This document shows positions 48,617-57,774 of a DNA stretch of 64,000 bases, in pieces. Below the pieces are notes generated by a model. It did not search any database. It worked only from the letters and a program-made list of their open reading frames with translations, and was not told where the DNA came from. The stretch is from Polyangium spumosum. Its GTDB lineage: Bacteria; Myxococcota_A; Polyangia; Polyangiales; Polyangiaceae. Position numbers and translations under genes: made by a program. The DNA is taken from assembly GCF_009649845.1 (NCBI RefSeq), contig NZ_WJIE01000004.1, positions 796,280 to 860,279 of the forward strand, given 5' to 3'. Numbering within the stretch: the first letter of the stretch is position 1; each line of letters opens with the position of its first letter.

Positions 48617-48996
48617 CCGTCAAGCGGCGCCACGTGGCGCCGGTGCCCAGGTGGCGCGGCGTGCTCGGGTACGGAGCGCCGCCGGACGACCGGCGGCACG
48701 TCGCGCTCGGGAACGAGGCGTCACCTGGCGAGCGGCGGCACGTCGCGCCCGGGAACACGGCGCCGCCTGAGGACCGGCGGCGGGTTGCGCCCGGGAACGA
48801 GGCGCCGCCTGGCGAGCGGCGGCGCTTTGCGCCCGGGAACATGGCGCCACCGGACGACCGGCGGCGGGTTGCGCCCTGCGCATCGGCGGCAACTGGCGAC
48901 CGGCGCCACCTTGCGCCCTGCGCGGGCGCGTGGGCGGGCAGCTTGGCGCCGCCGCTCGCCTCTGCCGCCCCGGGGGGCGTCGTGATAAAAGGCGGC
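48617..48996. other. 380-bp divergent region filled by tandem repeats
   Basis: Divergent region between the methyltransferase and a lipoprotein gene. Most of it is the 42-bp repeat array (48634-48927). The remaining 69 bp before the lipoprotein gene hold its ribosome site AAGGCGG. The array is open in several frames because the unit is a multiple of three. I see no gene. Confidence 0.6.
48676..48927. repeat. Six 42-bp tandem repeats
   Basis: Six contiguous, imperfect 42-bp units start at 48676, 48718, 48760, 48802, 48844 and 48886. A seventh, more degenerate unit may lie at 48634-48675. Units begin GCGCCGCC and carry the core CCGGCGGC and GCGCCCGGGAAC. The last two have diverged (CCCTGCGC in place of CCCGGGAAC). 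No spacers separate the units. Confidence 0.9.
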
Positions 48997-49857
48997 ATGC
49001 ACACCCACGGAGGCTCCACTGCCATCCTCCTCGCGATCGCCTTGGGCGCCGCCGCCTGCACCCCCTCCGAGCGAGAGTTCCCCGCGCTCTGCGACGGGGC
49101 GATCCTCTGCGACGACTTCGAATCCTTCGCCGCGGGTGACGCGCCCGGCGGCAAGTGGCGCATCGTCGAGGTCGGCGGCTCCGTCGTCGTCGCCTCGGAG
49201 AAGGCCCACAGCGGCTCGCGCGCGGTCAAGGTCACGACGGCGCCGAGCACGATGGAAGACGCCTTCCGGGCCGTGGCGCTCGCCTTCGACGACGCCTCCG
49301 TGCTCCCACCCGAGGGCAACGTCCTCTACGGCCGGGCGATGCTCTTCATCGAATCCGTGCCGACCTTCTCCGGGAGCATCGCCCTCGTCTCGGGCAAGGG
49401 GCGCGTGCCCGGACAGACCTATTCCTCGATCTATCGGTACGGCTTCGATCAGCCTGTCTACGACGAGGCCACGGGCACGTTCCTCGGCGATAACCTCGCG
49501 GCGTTCTACGACACGCCCGAGTATTACGACGACCCGCCCGCCGCGCCGTGGACCTCGTGCTGGGCGCACGCGCAGACGTCGCTCGTGCCCGTGGGGCGCT
49601 GGGCTTGCTTCGAATGGAAATTCGACGGCCCGAACGACGCCATGCAGCTCACGGTCGACGGGCTCGTCGTGCCCGGGCTCTCGGTGCAGGGGACCGGCGA
49701 CGGCTGCTCGAATCCGGAGGCGCCGGCGGCCCCGTGGACGGCGCCTTCGTTCTCCGAGGTGTATCTGGGGTGGGAGGCGTATCTGCCGGACGAGGCGCGC
49801 GCCGTGTGGATCGACGACGTCGTGCTCGCCGCGCAGCCGATCGGTTGTCCGGAGTGA
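48997..49857 (+). CDS. Lipoprotein with lectin-like beta-sandwich
   Basis: A 286-residue lipoprotein with lipobox GAAA-C21. The mature part begins 'LCDGAILCDDFESF' and continues with 'HSGSRAVKVTT' and 'WACFEWKFDGPNDAMQLTVDGL', ending 'YLGWEAY…VWIDDVVLA'. This is the pattern of concanavalin-like/polysaccharide-lyase-type jelly rolls, so it may bind carbohydrate at the cell surface (inference). AAGGCGG precedes the ATG. It faces the next gene tail-to-tail with 3 bp between. Confidence 0.7.
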   Translation: MHTHGGSTAILLAIALGAAACTPSEREFPALCDGAILCDDFESFAAGDAPGGKWRIVEVGGSVVVASEKAHSGSRAVKVTTAPSTMEDAFRAVALAFDDASVLPPEGNVLYGRAMLFIESVPTFSGSIALVSGKGRVPGQTYSSIYRYGFDQPVYDEATGTFLGDNLAAFYDTPEYYDDPPAAPWTSCWAHAQTSLVPVGRWACFEWKFDGPNDAMQLTVDGLVVPGLSVQGTGDGCSNPEAPAAPWTAPSFSEVYLGWEAYLPDEARAVWIDDVVLAAQPIGCPE

Positions 49858-49860
49858 ACG

Positions 49861-50307
49861 TTACTTCTTGCCCTTGAAGGTCCAGTCGTACGACACGACG
49901 GTCGCTTCGTTCTTCGTGGTGCCCGTGACGTCCATCGAGAGGGCGCCCGCGTCATCGAAGTTCAGCGTCGCCGAGAGGGGCAGCTTGCCCTCCCAGTTGG
50001 CCACCTTCACGTCACACGTGTTCGAAACGACGATGATCTTCGGCGTGGAGGCCTTGCCCTTCATCTCGCAGGCCCCGAACTTCACGACGTAGGCGTCGCC
50101 GTCCTTCGAGACCGACACGGTCGCGTCCGGCACCTTGCGCGGCGGCGCCTCGTTTTTCGCCACGTCCGCCGTCTGCGCGACGGCGATCTTCACGGTCCCG
50201 GACTCCGTGGCCTCGCCCTTGTACGTGCCCGAATGATCCGCGCCACAGCCGGCGGCGCCGAGGGCTCCGAGCGCGAGGAGACCGAAGAGAAACTGATGGT
50301 TCATCAT
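49861..50307 (-). CDS. Small lipoprotein of unknown function
   Basis: A 148-residue lipoprotein with lipobox GAAG-C21. The mature domain is beta-rich with a Cys pair (in 'GACEMKG' and 'SNTCDVK') that probably forms a disulfide. The repeated 'ATVSVSKDGDAYVVKFG'-like strands resemble a lipocalin-type barrel, but no family is recognised. It is divergent from the amidase gene. Confidence 0.7.
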   Translation of the reverse strand: MMNHQFLFGLLALGALGAAGCGADHSGTYKGEATESGTVKIAVAQTADVAKNEAPPRKVPDATVSVSKDGDAYVVKFGACEMKGKASTPKIIVVSNTCDVKVANWEGKLPLSATLNFDDAGALSMDVTGTTKNEATVVSYDWTFKGKK

Positions 50308-50407
50308 GCCTCGTTTCGTGGGGTGCTGGAGATGGCCCCCTACATACTCCAACCTCGCCGCGGGATCATCGTTCTCGGCACGACCCGGTTCTGGTAGGTA
50401 CACGAGG

Positions 50408-51925
50408 GTGAGCTTCAAAGAATACGACGACCACGACGCCCTGGGCCTCGCCGCCCTCGTGAAGAAGGGGGAGGTGAGCCCCGCGGAGCTGCTCGAGGAG
50501 GCCATCACGCGCGCCGAACGCGTGAACCCCCGGCTCAACGCGATCGTGATCGGCATGAACGTCCTCGCGCGCGAGCGGGCGCGCGGCGAGCTGCCCGAGG
50601 GCCCCTTCCGCGGCGTGCCGTTCCTCATGAAGGACATGGGCACGGCCTACGCCGGCGTGCCGCTCCAGGCCGCGAGCCGCCTCTATCGCGGGAACGTGCC
50701 TTCACGCCACGCCGAGCTCACCGAGCGGTTCCTGCGCGCCGGGCTCGTGGTCTTCGGCAAGACGAACTCGCCCGAGTTCGGCATCCTGCCGACGACCGAG
50801 CCCGAGCTTTATGGCCCCACGCACAACCCCTGGCGCCTCGGGTATTCGCCGGGCGGGTCGAGCGGCGGCGCGGCGGCGTCGGTGGCGGCGGGTATCGTGC
50901 CGATGGCGCACGGCGGCGACGGCGGCGGCTCGCTCCGGATCCCGGCCTCGTGTTGTGGCCTCTTCGGCTTCAAGCCCACGCGCGCGCGAAACCCCGTCGG
51001 GCCGGACGTCAGCGAGACGTTTTTTGGGTTCGCGGCGGAGCACGTCCTCACGCGCACCGTGCGCGACAGCGCGGCCGCGCTCGACGCGACCGCCGGGCCC
51101 GAGTCCACCGCGATGTACCACGCGCCCGCGCCGTACGGAGGGTTCCTGGAGGCGCTCGGCGCGCCGCCGGAGAAACTCAAGATTGCCTTCACCGTCGAGC
51201 CGTTCCTCAGCGGGGGCGAGGCGCACCCGGACAACCGGCGCGCGGTCGAGGAGGCGGCGAAGCTGCTCGAGGACCTCGGCCACCACGTGGAGCCGGCGCG
51301 GCCGGCGTTCGAGGCCCGCGATTTCGCGAAGGGATTTTTCCTGCATTTCAGCGCGGTCGTGGCGTCCGAGCTTCGCGCGGCGGAGTCGTTCCTCGGCCGG
51401 CCGGCGCGGCGCGAGGACGTCGAGCTCGTGACGTGGCTGCTCGGCCTGGTCGGTCGGAGCACGGACGCCGGCACGTTCGTGTATTACCGGCGCAAGCTCT
51501 TCGAGGTGCAACGCGCCGTGGCGGGGTTCTTCCAGGACTACGATGTGCTGCTCACGCCGACGATCGGGCGCCCGCCGGTCCCGCACGGCACGCTCGTGGC
51601 GAAGGGGCTGGAGGAGGGCGTGCAGGAGCTCGTCGCGCGGCTCGATCGCCCCGAGCTGCTGCGCCTGCCCGGGTTGCTCGACAAGGCCGTGGATCGCGCG
51701 TATGCATTCTCGCCGTACACGCCGCTCTTTAATGTGACGGGCCAGCCTTCGGCGAGCGTGCCGCTTCACTGGAACCGGGACGGGTTGCCCATCGGGACGA
51801 TGCTCACGGCGCGTTTCGGCGAGGACGCGCGCCTCTTCCGGCTCTGCGCGCAGATCGAGGAGGCGCGGTCGTTCCGGGCGCGAAGGGCGCCGGTGCACGC
51901 GTCGGCGTCGCCTGGGCTTTCGTGA
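50408..51925 (+). CDS. Amidase-signature family hydrolase
   Basis: A 505-residue amidase-signature enzyme. The Ser-cisSer-Lys triad is visible: Lys75 (FLMKDMG), cis-Ser151 (GGSSGG) and nucleophile Ser175 (GDGGGSLRIPA). It hydrolyses an amide bond to an acid and ammonia or amine; the substrate is unknown. There are no GatCAB partners nearby, so it is not a tRNA amidotransferase. The GTG start follows ACGAGG. No signal peptide, so cytoplasmic. Confidence 0.9.
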   Translation: MSFKEYDDHDALGLAALVKKGEVSPAELLEEAITRAERVNPRLNAIVIGMNVLARERARGELPEGPFRGVPFLMKDMGTAYAGVPLQAASRLYRGNVPSRHAELTERFLRAGLVVFGKTNSPEFGILPTTEPELYGPTHNPWRLGYSPGGSSGGAAASVAAGIVPMAHGGDGGGSLRIPASCCGLFGFKPTRARNPVGPDVSETFFGFAAEHVLTRTVRDSAAALDATAGPESTAMYHAPAPYGGFLEALGAPPEKLKIAFTVEPFLSGGEAHPDNRRAVEEAAKLLEDLGHHVEPARPAFEARDFAKGFFLHFSAVVASELRAAESFLGRPARREDVELVTWLLGLVGRSTDAGTFVYYRRKLFEVQRAVAGFFQDYDVLLTPTIGRPPVPHGTLVAKGLEEGVQELVARLDRPELLRLPGLLDKAVDRAYAFSPYTPLFNVTGQPSASVPLHWNRDGLPIGTMLTARFGEDARLFRLCAQIEEARSFRARRAPVHASASPGLS

Positions 51926-51951
51926 CCTGCGGAGAATCCTGCGAACCACCC

Positions 51952-51980
51952 TTCAATTCTCCGAGATCGTCTCGTAGTCT
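51952..51980 (+). promoter_or_regulatory. Candidate sigma-70-type promoter
   Basis: TTCAAT (51952-51957) and TAGTCT (51975-51980) are separated by 17 bp in an AT-richer patch 30 bp ahead of the propeller lipoprotein gene. Match to consensus is partial, and the position supports it. Confidence 0.3.
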
Positions 51981-52010
51981 GACTCCTTCCCTCTTCCGAA
52001 GGAGTCCCTC

Positions 52011-53867
52011 ATGACGAAGCTCGAGCCCCGCTTTGGCGATTCTGCGCGTCCTCTCCGTCTTGGCCTCGCGACGCTCACGCTCCTGGTGCCGCTCGCGAGT
52101 TGCCAGGCGGTCGCGCCCGAACCCGACGTCTCCGTCGAGGGCGCCGCCGCGCCGCTGGTCGGGGTGGGCAGGCAGCTCCCCGCGGAGGAAGGGCCCACGC
52201 TCACGACGACCGATGGCAAGATCTGCGAGCGGTACGAGTGGCAGCCCTGTTATTACGGCCCCCCGGGCACCGAAGGGGTCGGCATCTGCTCGGGCGGGCA
52301 CCAGGAATGCAGCTACGACGAGACCTACTGGTACGAATGTGACGACACCCGCCCCGAGGTCGAGTCCTGCGCGAACGACGTCGACGACGACTGTGACGGC
52401 GAGGTCAACGAGGGCTGCGTCTGCCAGCCCTGGGAAGAGGAGGCGTGTTGCGTGGGCGACGGCCCGAGCGTCGTCTGTGTCCCCGGCGTTCGGCCCTGCG
52501 CGTCGGACGGCTTCTCCTGGGGCGAATGCGTGCCCGCGGGCCGGACGTGCGCCGAGCCGGCGGGCCCGCCCGGCACGTTCAACTGGGACCGGAGCATCGG
52601 CATCGACGGCACGACGATCGTCCGTGACGTCGTGACCGACGGGGATTGCGGCGTCTACGTCACGGGGTCCTTCGACGGGACGATCGATCTCGGCGCGGGG
52701 CCGGTGACGGCGACGGTGGCCGGCGAGCGCGACAAGTATTTCGCCAAGTACGACGCGGGCGGCCACCATGTCTGGAGCAAGGTTTTCCACTTTCCCACCG
52801 GGTCGGTCTCGATGACCGACCTCTCCGTGGACAGCGCGGGCAACGTGCTCGGCGCCGGGAGCTGCTCCGGGTGGTTTGATCTCGGGGCGGGGCCCATGGC
52901 GAGCGCCGGGAGCTCCGACAGCTTCGTCGGCAAGTTCGACGCCGATGGCAACCTGATCTGGGGCCACTGTCATGGCGGCGCGGGGGCCGACGGGGCCGTG
53001 ACGGTATCCCCGATGCCGGGCGGCGATGTCCTGGTCTCGGGCGCCTTCGAGGGCGTGGTCGATTTCGGCGCCGGGCCCATGATCTCGGCCGGAGGCAAGG
53101 ATCGTTTCGTCCTCCGGCTCGATTCGAACGGCAACCCGCTCTGGAGTGTCTCCTTCGGCAATGAGGTCGGCAACACCGGCCCCTCCAATGCCGCTGTCGT
53201 CGACGGCGCGGGCAACATCTACACGGGCGTCAGTTTCACCGGCTCCATCACGGTCGGCGGCGTCACGCACGTGAGCCTGGGCAACACCGATCTGGTCTAC
53301 ATGAAGCTCGATCCGAGCGGCAACGTGCTCTGGTCCCGGCGCGTCGGCGGCACGTCCAGCGACTCCGGGGCCGCGGTCGCGGTCGACGCGGCGGGCAATA
53401 ACTACTGGAGCGGCTACTTCAATGGCACGATCGATCTGGGCGCCGGGCCGGTCGCCTCCGTCGGCGGCGCCGACATGTACTTGATGAAGCTCGATCCGAA
53501 CGGCCATCCGCTCTGGAGCCGCGTGTACGGGGCCGACGGCTCGCAGGGAGGCGGCAACCTGGTGATCGACCCGCAGGGGGGGCTGCTCTTCTGGGGCACC
53601 TGGCGTCATGCCCCGGATTTCGGCGGCGGGCAGGTCGTCCCGGCGACGACGGACCTTCACCCCTACCTGGTGAAGCTCGACAGTGACGGCAACCATCTCT
53701 CGACCCGCGCGTTTGGCGTCGGCTCGATCGCCGGGCTCTCCATGCACCCGAGCGGCAACGTCGTGATGCTCGGCAAGTACCGTACCCCGATCGATTTTGG
53801 CGGAGGCGCGCTGCCGCCGCCGCCGCCGTGGACAGACTACGGCTTCGTGGCTTCGATCTCGCCCTGA
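52011..53867 (+). CDS. Beta-propeller lipoprotein with MopE-like metal-binding motif
   Basis: A 618-residue lipoprotein with lipobox PLAS-C31. Residues 70-190 are Cys-rich and include 'CANDVDDDCDGEVNEGC' (120-136), the Asp/Cys motif of putative metal-binding proteins such as MopE. Residues 195-615 are repeats of about 50 residues with 'SFDGTIDLGAGPVT', 'FVLRLDSNGNPLWS' and similar, as in SBBP-type beta-propellers. It is expected on the cell surface. GAAGGAG precedes the ATG. Such proteins are common in myxobacteria and may bind metal and ligand. Confidence 0.82.
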   Translation: MTKLEPRFGDSARPLRLGLATLTLLVPLASCQAVAPEPDVSVEGAAAPLVGVGRQLPAEEGPTLTTTDGKICERYEWQPCYYGPPGTEGVGICSGGHQECSYDETYWYECDDTRPEVESCANDVDDDCDGEVNEGCVCQPWEEEACCVGDGPSVVCVPGVRPCASDGFSWGECVPAGRTCAEPAGPPGTFNWDRSIGIDGTTIVRDVVTDGDCGVYVTGSFDGTIDLGAGPVTATVAGERDKYFAKYDAGGHHVWSKVFHFPTGSVSMTDLSVDSAGNVLGAGSCSGWFDLGAGPMASAGSSDSFVGKFDADGNLIWGHCHGGAGADGAVTVSPMPGGDVLVSGAFEGVVDFGAGPMISAGGKDRFVLRLDSNGNPLWSVSFGNEVGNTGPSNAAVVDGAGNIYTGVSFTGSITVGGVTHVSLGNTDLVYMKLDPSGNVLWSRRVGGTSSDSGAAVAVDAAGNNYWSGYFNGTIDLGAGPVASVGGADMYLMKLDPNGHPLWSRVYGADGSQGGGNLVIDPQGGLLFWGTWRHAPDFGGGQVVPATTDLHPYLVKLDSDGNHLSTRAFGVGSIAGLSMHPSGNVVMLGKYRTPIDFGGGALPPPPPWTDYGFVASISP

Positions 53868-53873
53868 ATCTCG

Positions 53874-55112
53874 TCAGTTCGGCGCGTAGAGGATCGGATA
53901 CACGACCGAGGTCTCCTTCGTCGCCGCGGGGAACACGAAGCTCTGGGCGGCCTCGCGCATACACGTCTCCATCGACTGGAGCGAGGCCGCCTCCGCCGTG
54001 GCCTTCACGTTCGCGACGTGCCCGTCGGTGTCGACCTTGAAATCGAGCAAGATCCGGCCCGACGCCCCCGGGTTCGCCTGGAGCACCGCCTCGTAACAAG
54101 CGCGGAACGCGCCGAAATGGCTGCGCACGACGGCCTGGATCTCCTCCTGCTCGAGTGACGCCGGCACCTCGACGCTCGTGGCCTCGATCGGCAGCTCGCC
54201 CATCCCGGCGAGGGTCGTCTCGACGTTGTCGAGCTGGGCGAAGCGCGGCGCCGCGACGAGGATCACGGGCGGCGCGCCCTCGCGTTTCTTCGCGGCCACG
54301 AGCCCCTTGCCCTTCTCGAGGCGCGCCTTGATCTCGGCCGAAGGCAGCGGAAGCTCCGCGTCGTACCGCGCGGGGATCTCGCCCCCTTCGAGGTCGTAAT
54401 AATAAACGACGAGCGAGGACGCGATCTCGGCGCGCGCGCGGAGGATGCCGATCCAGGACGATTCCCGGTTCGTGGTGCTGTCGACGTTCACCTCGCACGC
54501 CGGGCAATCCTTCTCCTTTTCGGCGCGTAATGCCCCGGCCACGTTGAACGTGCCGATCCGCTCGCTCGCGTGGGTCTGATCCCCGCCGAACGCGAGGATC
54601 CGCACGCGATATCGCCCGCCCGCGTCGGGCGCGAACGACTTCGCGAGCACGCCCGCGAACGTCGAGACCGTCGGCGCGGCGGGGGTGAGGCGGCGCTTCG
54701 TGGCCTGCTCGCTGCCCGTGAGCAGCTTGCGCAGCCGCTTCTCCGCCTCGGCCGAGAGCGCCCATTCCCGATCCGCCGCGTGTTTCGTGATGAGGTTCTC
54801 CACCGCCGTGATCGCGCCTTCCGTGTCGGCGTTCGCCTCGAGGGCGCGGCTCCACACGAGTATCGCCTCGTCCTGCTCGATCGCGGTCGCGGCAGGGTCC
54901 TTTCGCACGAGGTCGATCTCGGCGAGCGCCTTCGCCGGATCCTCGCCGCGGTCGAGCGCGCGCAGGGCCCGCTCGATGCGGAGCGCGACCGACGCCTCGC
55001 CGCCCGGCGCCGCCTGAATGGCCGGCGCCTCGTTCTCCTCGGGGCCCTCCCCCGCGCAACCGCCGAACACGAACGTCGAAGCCAGGGACACCAGAACGAG
55101 TTGCTTCATCAT
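53874..55112 (-). CDS. AgmX/PglI C-terminal domain lipoprotein
   Basis: A 412-residue lipoprotein with lipobox FGG-C19. Residues 40-140 are helical and TPR-like. The middle is unrecognised. Residues 310-412 match the AgmX/PglI C-terminal domain: 'IQAVVRSHFGAFRACYEAVLQANPGASGRILLDFKVDTDG' read over 317-356, the second conserved Cys in 'METCMREAAQSFVFP'. AgmX is a gliding-motility protein of Myxococcus; the domain resembles TonB C-termini. GGAGG precedes the ATG. It lies 113 bp downstream of the response-regulator gene. Confidence 0.8.
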   Translation of the reverse strand: MMKQLVLVSLASTFVFGGCAGEGPEENEAPAIQAAPGGEASVALRIERALRALDRGEDPAKALAEIDLVRKDPAATAIEQDEAILVWSRALEANADTEGAITAVENLITKHAADREWALSAEAEKRLRKLLTGSEQATKRRLTPAAPTVSTFAGVLAKSFAPDAGGRYRVRILAFGGDQTHASERIGTFNVAGALRAEKEKDCPACEVNVDSTTNRESSWIGILRARAEIASSLVVYYYDLEGGEIPARYDAELPLPSAEIKARLEKGKGLVAAKKREGAPPVILVAAPRFAQLDNVETTLAGMGELPIEATSVEVPASLEQEEIQAVVRSHFGAFRACYEAVLQANPGASGRILLDFKVDTDGHVANVKATAEAASLQSMETCMREAAQSFVFPAATKETSVVYPILYAPN

Positions 55113-55225
55113 GAATACATCCTCCGTGGATGGCTGCCATCGCGGCGCCGTCTGGAGACCACTCTAGGGCGCGAACCTGTACGAAATTCCTCCGCCATGT
55201 CACCGTTGGGTCACCGGGGCGGGTT

Positions 55226-55954
55226 TCAGTCCCCCGACACGTTGGCCGCGCGGGTGAAGCGGTATCCCGCGCCGCGGACCGTGACGAGGTGGCGCGGGTT
55301 CTTCGGGTCGTCCTCGATCTTCGCGCGGAGGCGGTTGATGAAGTTGTCGACGGTGCGATCGGTGCCGAAATAATCGGCGCCCCAGACCGCGTCGAGGATC
55401 CGCTGGCGAGGCAGGAGCGTGCCCTCGTGGCGCAGGAAGTAACGGAGCAGGCGCATCTCGAGCGCGGTCGTCTCCAGCGGCTCTCCGCCGCGGCTCAGCG
55501 TATGGGCGCGGAAATCGGCCGTGACCTCGCCGATCTGGATGATCTCGGCCTCCGCCTCGGCGCGGCGCCGTCGCCTGAGCGCCGCGTCGATCCGCGCGCA
55601 GAGCTCGGCCACGCCGAAGGGTTTTACAATGTAATCGTCGGCGCCGAGCCGCAGGCCGCGGACCTTGTCGGGCTCCTCGCCCTTGGCCGTGACCATCAGA
55701 ATGGGGAGCTCCGGGTCCGCCTCGCGGAGCCGCTGGCAGACCTCGAATCCGTTCATCCCGGGGAGCATCACGTCGAGCAGGACGAGGTCGGGTTTCTCCG
55801 CGAGCGCAGCCGCGAGGCCGTCCTTGCCGGTGCCCGCGACCTTCACGAAAAACCCCTCCGAGCGCAGGGTCTTCGTCATGGCGAGGCGCAGGCCGAGGTC
55901 GTCCTCGACGAGCAGAATGGTCTCCTGCCGCCCCGCGGGGCTCTTCGTGCTCAT
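55226..55954 (-). CDS. OmpR-family response regulator
   Basis: A 242-residue regulator. The receiver domain (12-125) has the acidic pair Glu17-Asp18-Asp19, phospho-acceptor Asp61 (LLDVMLPG) and Lys in VTAKGE. The C-terminal winged helix (145-235) ends with 'VDNFINRLRAKIEDDPKNPRHLVTVRGAGYRF', read over the last 45 residues. It is a DNA-binding transcription factor. Its start overlaps the stop of the histidine-kinase gene by ATGA, so the two are a cognate pair. Confidence 0.93.
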   Translation of the reverse strand: MSTKSPAGRQETILLVEDDLGLRLAMTKTLRSEGFFVKVAGTGKDGLAAALAEKPDLVLLDVMLPGMNGFEVCQRLREADPELPILMVTAKGEEPDKVRGLRLGADDYIVKPFGVAELCARIDAALRRRRRAEAEAEIIQIGEVTADFRAHTLSRGGEPLETTALEMRLLRYFLRHEGTLLPRQRILDAVWGADYFGTDRTVDNFINRLRAKIEDDPKNPRHLVTVRGAGYRFTRAANVSGD

Positions 55955-57750
55955 TGTTTCCTCCCTGGGAAAAACAGAATGAATGCCGCCCCGCGGCCCG
56001 GCTCGCTCTCGACGCGTACGCTCCCGCCGTGGGCGCGCATCACGTGCCGGACCAGCGAGAGGCCAAGGCCGCTGCCCTCGGTCTCGCGGCTCAATTTGTC
56101 GTCGAGCCGCTCGAAGGGCTCGAAGATCCGTCGCTGATCCCGCCGCCCGATCCCGGGCCCCCGGTCCTCGACACGAATCGTGACGCCGTCGCCTTCACGC
56201 CGCACGGAGACGCGATAGGGTGTGCCCTCGGGCGCGTACTTGCGCGCATTGTCGAGCAGGTTGTCGAGGGCGAGGCGGACGAGGCCCGCGTCGACGTGCG
56301 CAGGGGCCTCCCGGTCGATGGCGCGCTCGAGCGGAGGCAAGTCGGAGAATCGCTCCTCGAAGGCGCGGGCGGCCTCCTCGGCGACACGCGCGAGGTCGGC
56401 CTCGGCGCGCACGGCGGCGAGCCGGCCCTTGGCCATGCGGCCGAGCGAGAGCATTCGCTCGACGGTGTCGCCGAGCCGCTTCGATTCACGCGCGAGGGCC
56501 TCGAAGACCTCGTGTTGCTCTTCGGGCTCGACGCGCCCGCCTTCGAGGAGCTCGGCGAGCATTCGTACGGAAGAGACCGGGGTGCGGAGCTCGTGCGAGA
56601 CGGCGGAGACGAAATCGACCCGGAGCTCGCTCGTGCGCCGCGCCGCGCGCATCCGCGCCCATAACAAGGCGAGCAGGCCGAGGGAGACGACGACCGCGCC
56701 GGCGCCGATCGCGGCGAGCACGCGGCGGCTCTGCGCGGCGCGCCGGTCGATCGCGGCTGGATCGGCGGGCACGACGTGCAGGGCGAGGCCAGGCGCGAGG
56801 AGGGCGGTGCCCGAGAGCTCGCCCATGGCGGCGAGGGTCGGGGCGAAATGGGCGCGCTCGCCTGCACGCGCACCCGGGAGACCGGCGTCGAAGGCAGCGG
56901 CGAGGGAGTCGGCGTGCACGAAGAGGCCCGCGAGCCTCCCGTCGTCGAGCGCGCGAAGGACGAACATGGCGCCCGGCGCGCGGAATTGCAGCATCCCGGC
57001 GCGATCGGGCCCGCCGCGCAGCGCCGCCGCGGCCTGCTCGCTGCGCAACGCTTCGAGGATCTTTCCCCGCGCGGTCGGGGCACCACGTAATGCGAGGAGG
57101 GCGCGGGCGCGAAAATTCTCGCCGAGCGCGGGCGCCGCCGAGACCTCCTCGCGTGTCGCCTCCCGCTCCCCGGGCGAGAGCGAGCTCGCGTGCGCCTCGA
57201 TCCAGGCGACGAGGCCCGGCGCCTCGGCCTCCGAAAGACCGGCGAGCGCGACGACAGGATAGAGGAAGCGCCCGCCAGGGCCCCGCGCTTCGGGACATGC
57301 CGTGAGGAGCTCCTTGCGGGTGGCCTCGCGTGTATCCGCGTTTTTCGTGCCCGTGAACGTGACGGCGAGCTCGTCGCAAGGGTCGCTCGGGGCCGTCGTC
57401 GCGGCGTTCGGGGGAGGCGGGGCCGGCAGGACGAGGGCGCGGTCGCGATCGAGCAGGAGCGGGACCGCGAAGGGCGGGGCGAGGCCTGCGAGGGCCTCTT
57501 CGGCCTCACGCAGCTCGGCGCCAAGGCGCGCGGCGGCGAGGGCCTCACCGGCCGCGGCGAGGGATCGCTCGACGTGGACGCGGAGCCGCTCGGCGCTGAA
57601 GGCGAGGGCGCTCCGGGCCTCGCGCCGCTGCGCCGCCTCCTCGCCCTCCATCGCGCGCAGGCCGAGGACGGACACCGCGATCGAAGGCAGGATCGCGAGC
57701 GTCGCGAAGAGGAGGAGATCCCGCAGCCGAGAGGCGCGTTCCGTCAGCAC
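55951..57750 (-). CDS. Sensor histidine kinase
   Basis: A 599-residue membrane kinase. Transmembrane helices at about 11-33 and 345-367 enclose a large periplasmic sensor of about 310 residues. HisKA has His386 (SHELRTP), and the HATPase has NLLDNARKY and SGLGLSLVRH. It pairs with the coupled OmpR-type regulator. The signal is unknown. The start is GTG, and the gene follows a hypothetical gene at 24 bp. Confidence 0.9.
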   Translation of the reverse strand: MLTERASRLRDLLLFATLAILPSIAVSVLGLRAMEGEEAAQRREARSALAFSAERLRVHVERSLAAAGEALAAARLGAELREAEEALAGLAPPFAVPLLLDRDRALVLPAPPPPNAATTAPSDPCDELAVTFTGTKNADTREATRKELLTACPEARGPGGRFLYPVVALAGLSEAEAPGLVAWIEAHASSLSPGEREATREEVSAAPALGENFRARALLALRGAPTARGKILEALRSEQAAAALRGGPDRAGMLQFRAPGAMFVLRALDDGRLAGLFVHADSLAAAFDAGLPGARAGERAHFAPTLAAMGELSGTALLAPGLALHVVPADPAAIDRRAAQSRRVLAAIGAGAVVVSLGLLALLWARMRAARRTSELRVDFVSAVSHELRTPVSSVRMLAELLEGGRVEPEEQHEVFEALARESKRLGDTVERMLSLGRMAKGRLAAVRAEADLARVAEEAARAFEERFSDLPPLERAIDREAPAHVDAGLVRLALDNLLDNARKYAPEGTPYRVSVRREGDGVTIRVEDRGPGIGRRDQRRIFEPFERLDDKLSRETEGSGLGLSLVRHVMRAHGGSVRVESEPGRGAAFILFFPGRKQ

Positions 57751-57774
57751 GTGGGGGAGCTTCGCACGGGAATG

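Noticed and set aside
48634..48927. CRISPR array
   Set aside because: The 42-bp units are contiguous with no unique spacers. The same reasoning applies to the 21-bp array at 59597-59932.
44459..48985. 1508-residue open frame on the plus strand
   Set aside because: It runs opposite the histidine kinase and methyltransferase, and its sequence has no domain and a shadow-like Arg/Asp/His composition.
48634..48996. A 14-residue-repeat protein fused ahead of the lipoprotein at 48997
   Set aside because: The lipoprotein has its own signal peptide and ribosome site at its ATG; an upstream extension would bury the signal peptide.
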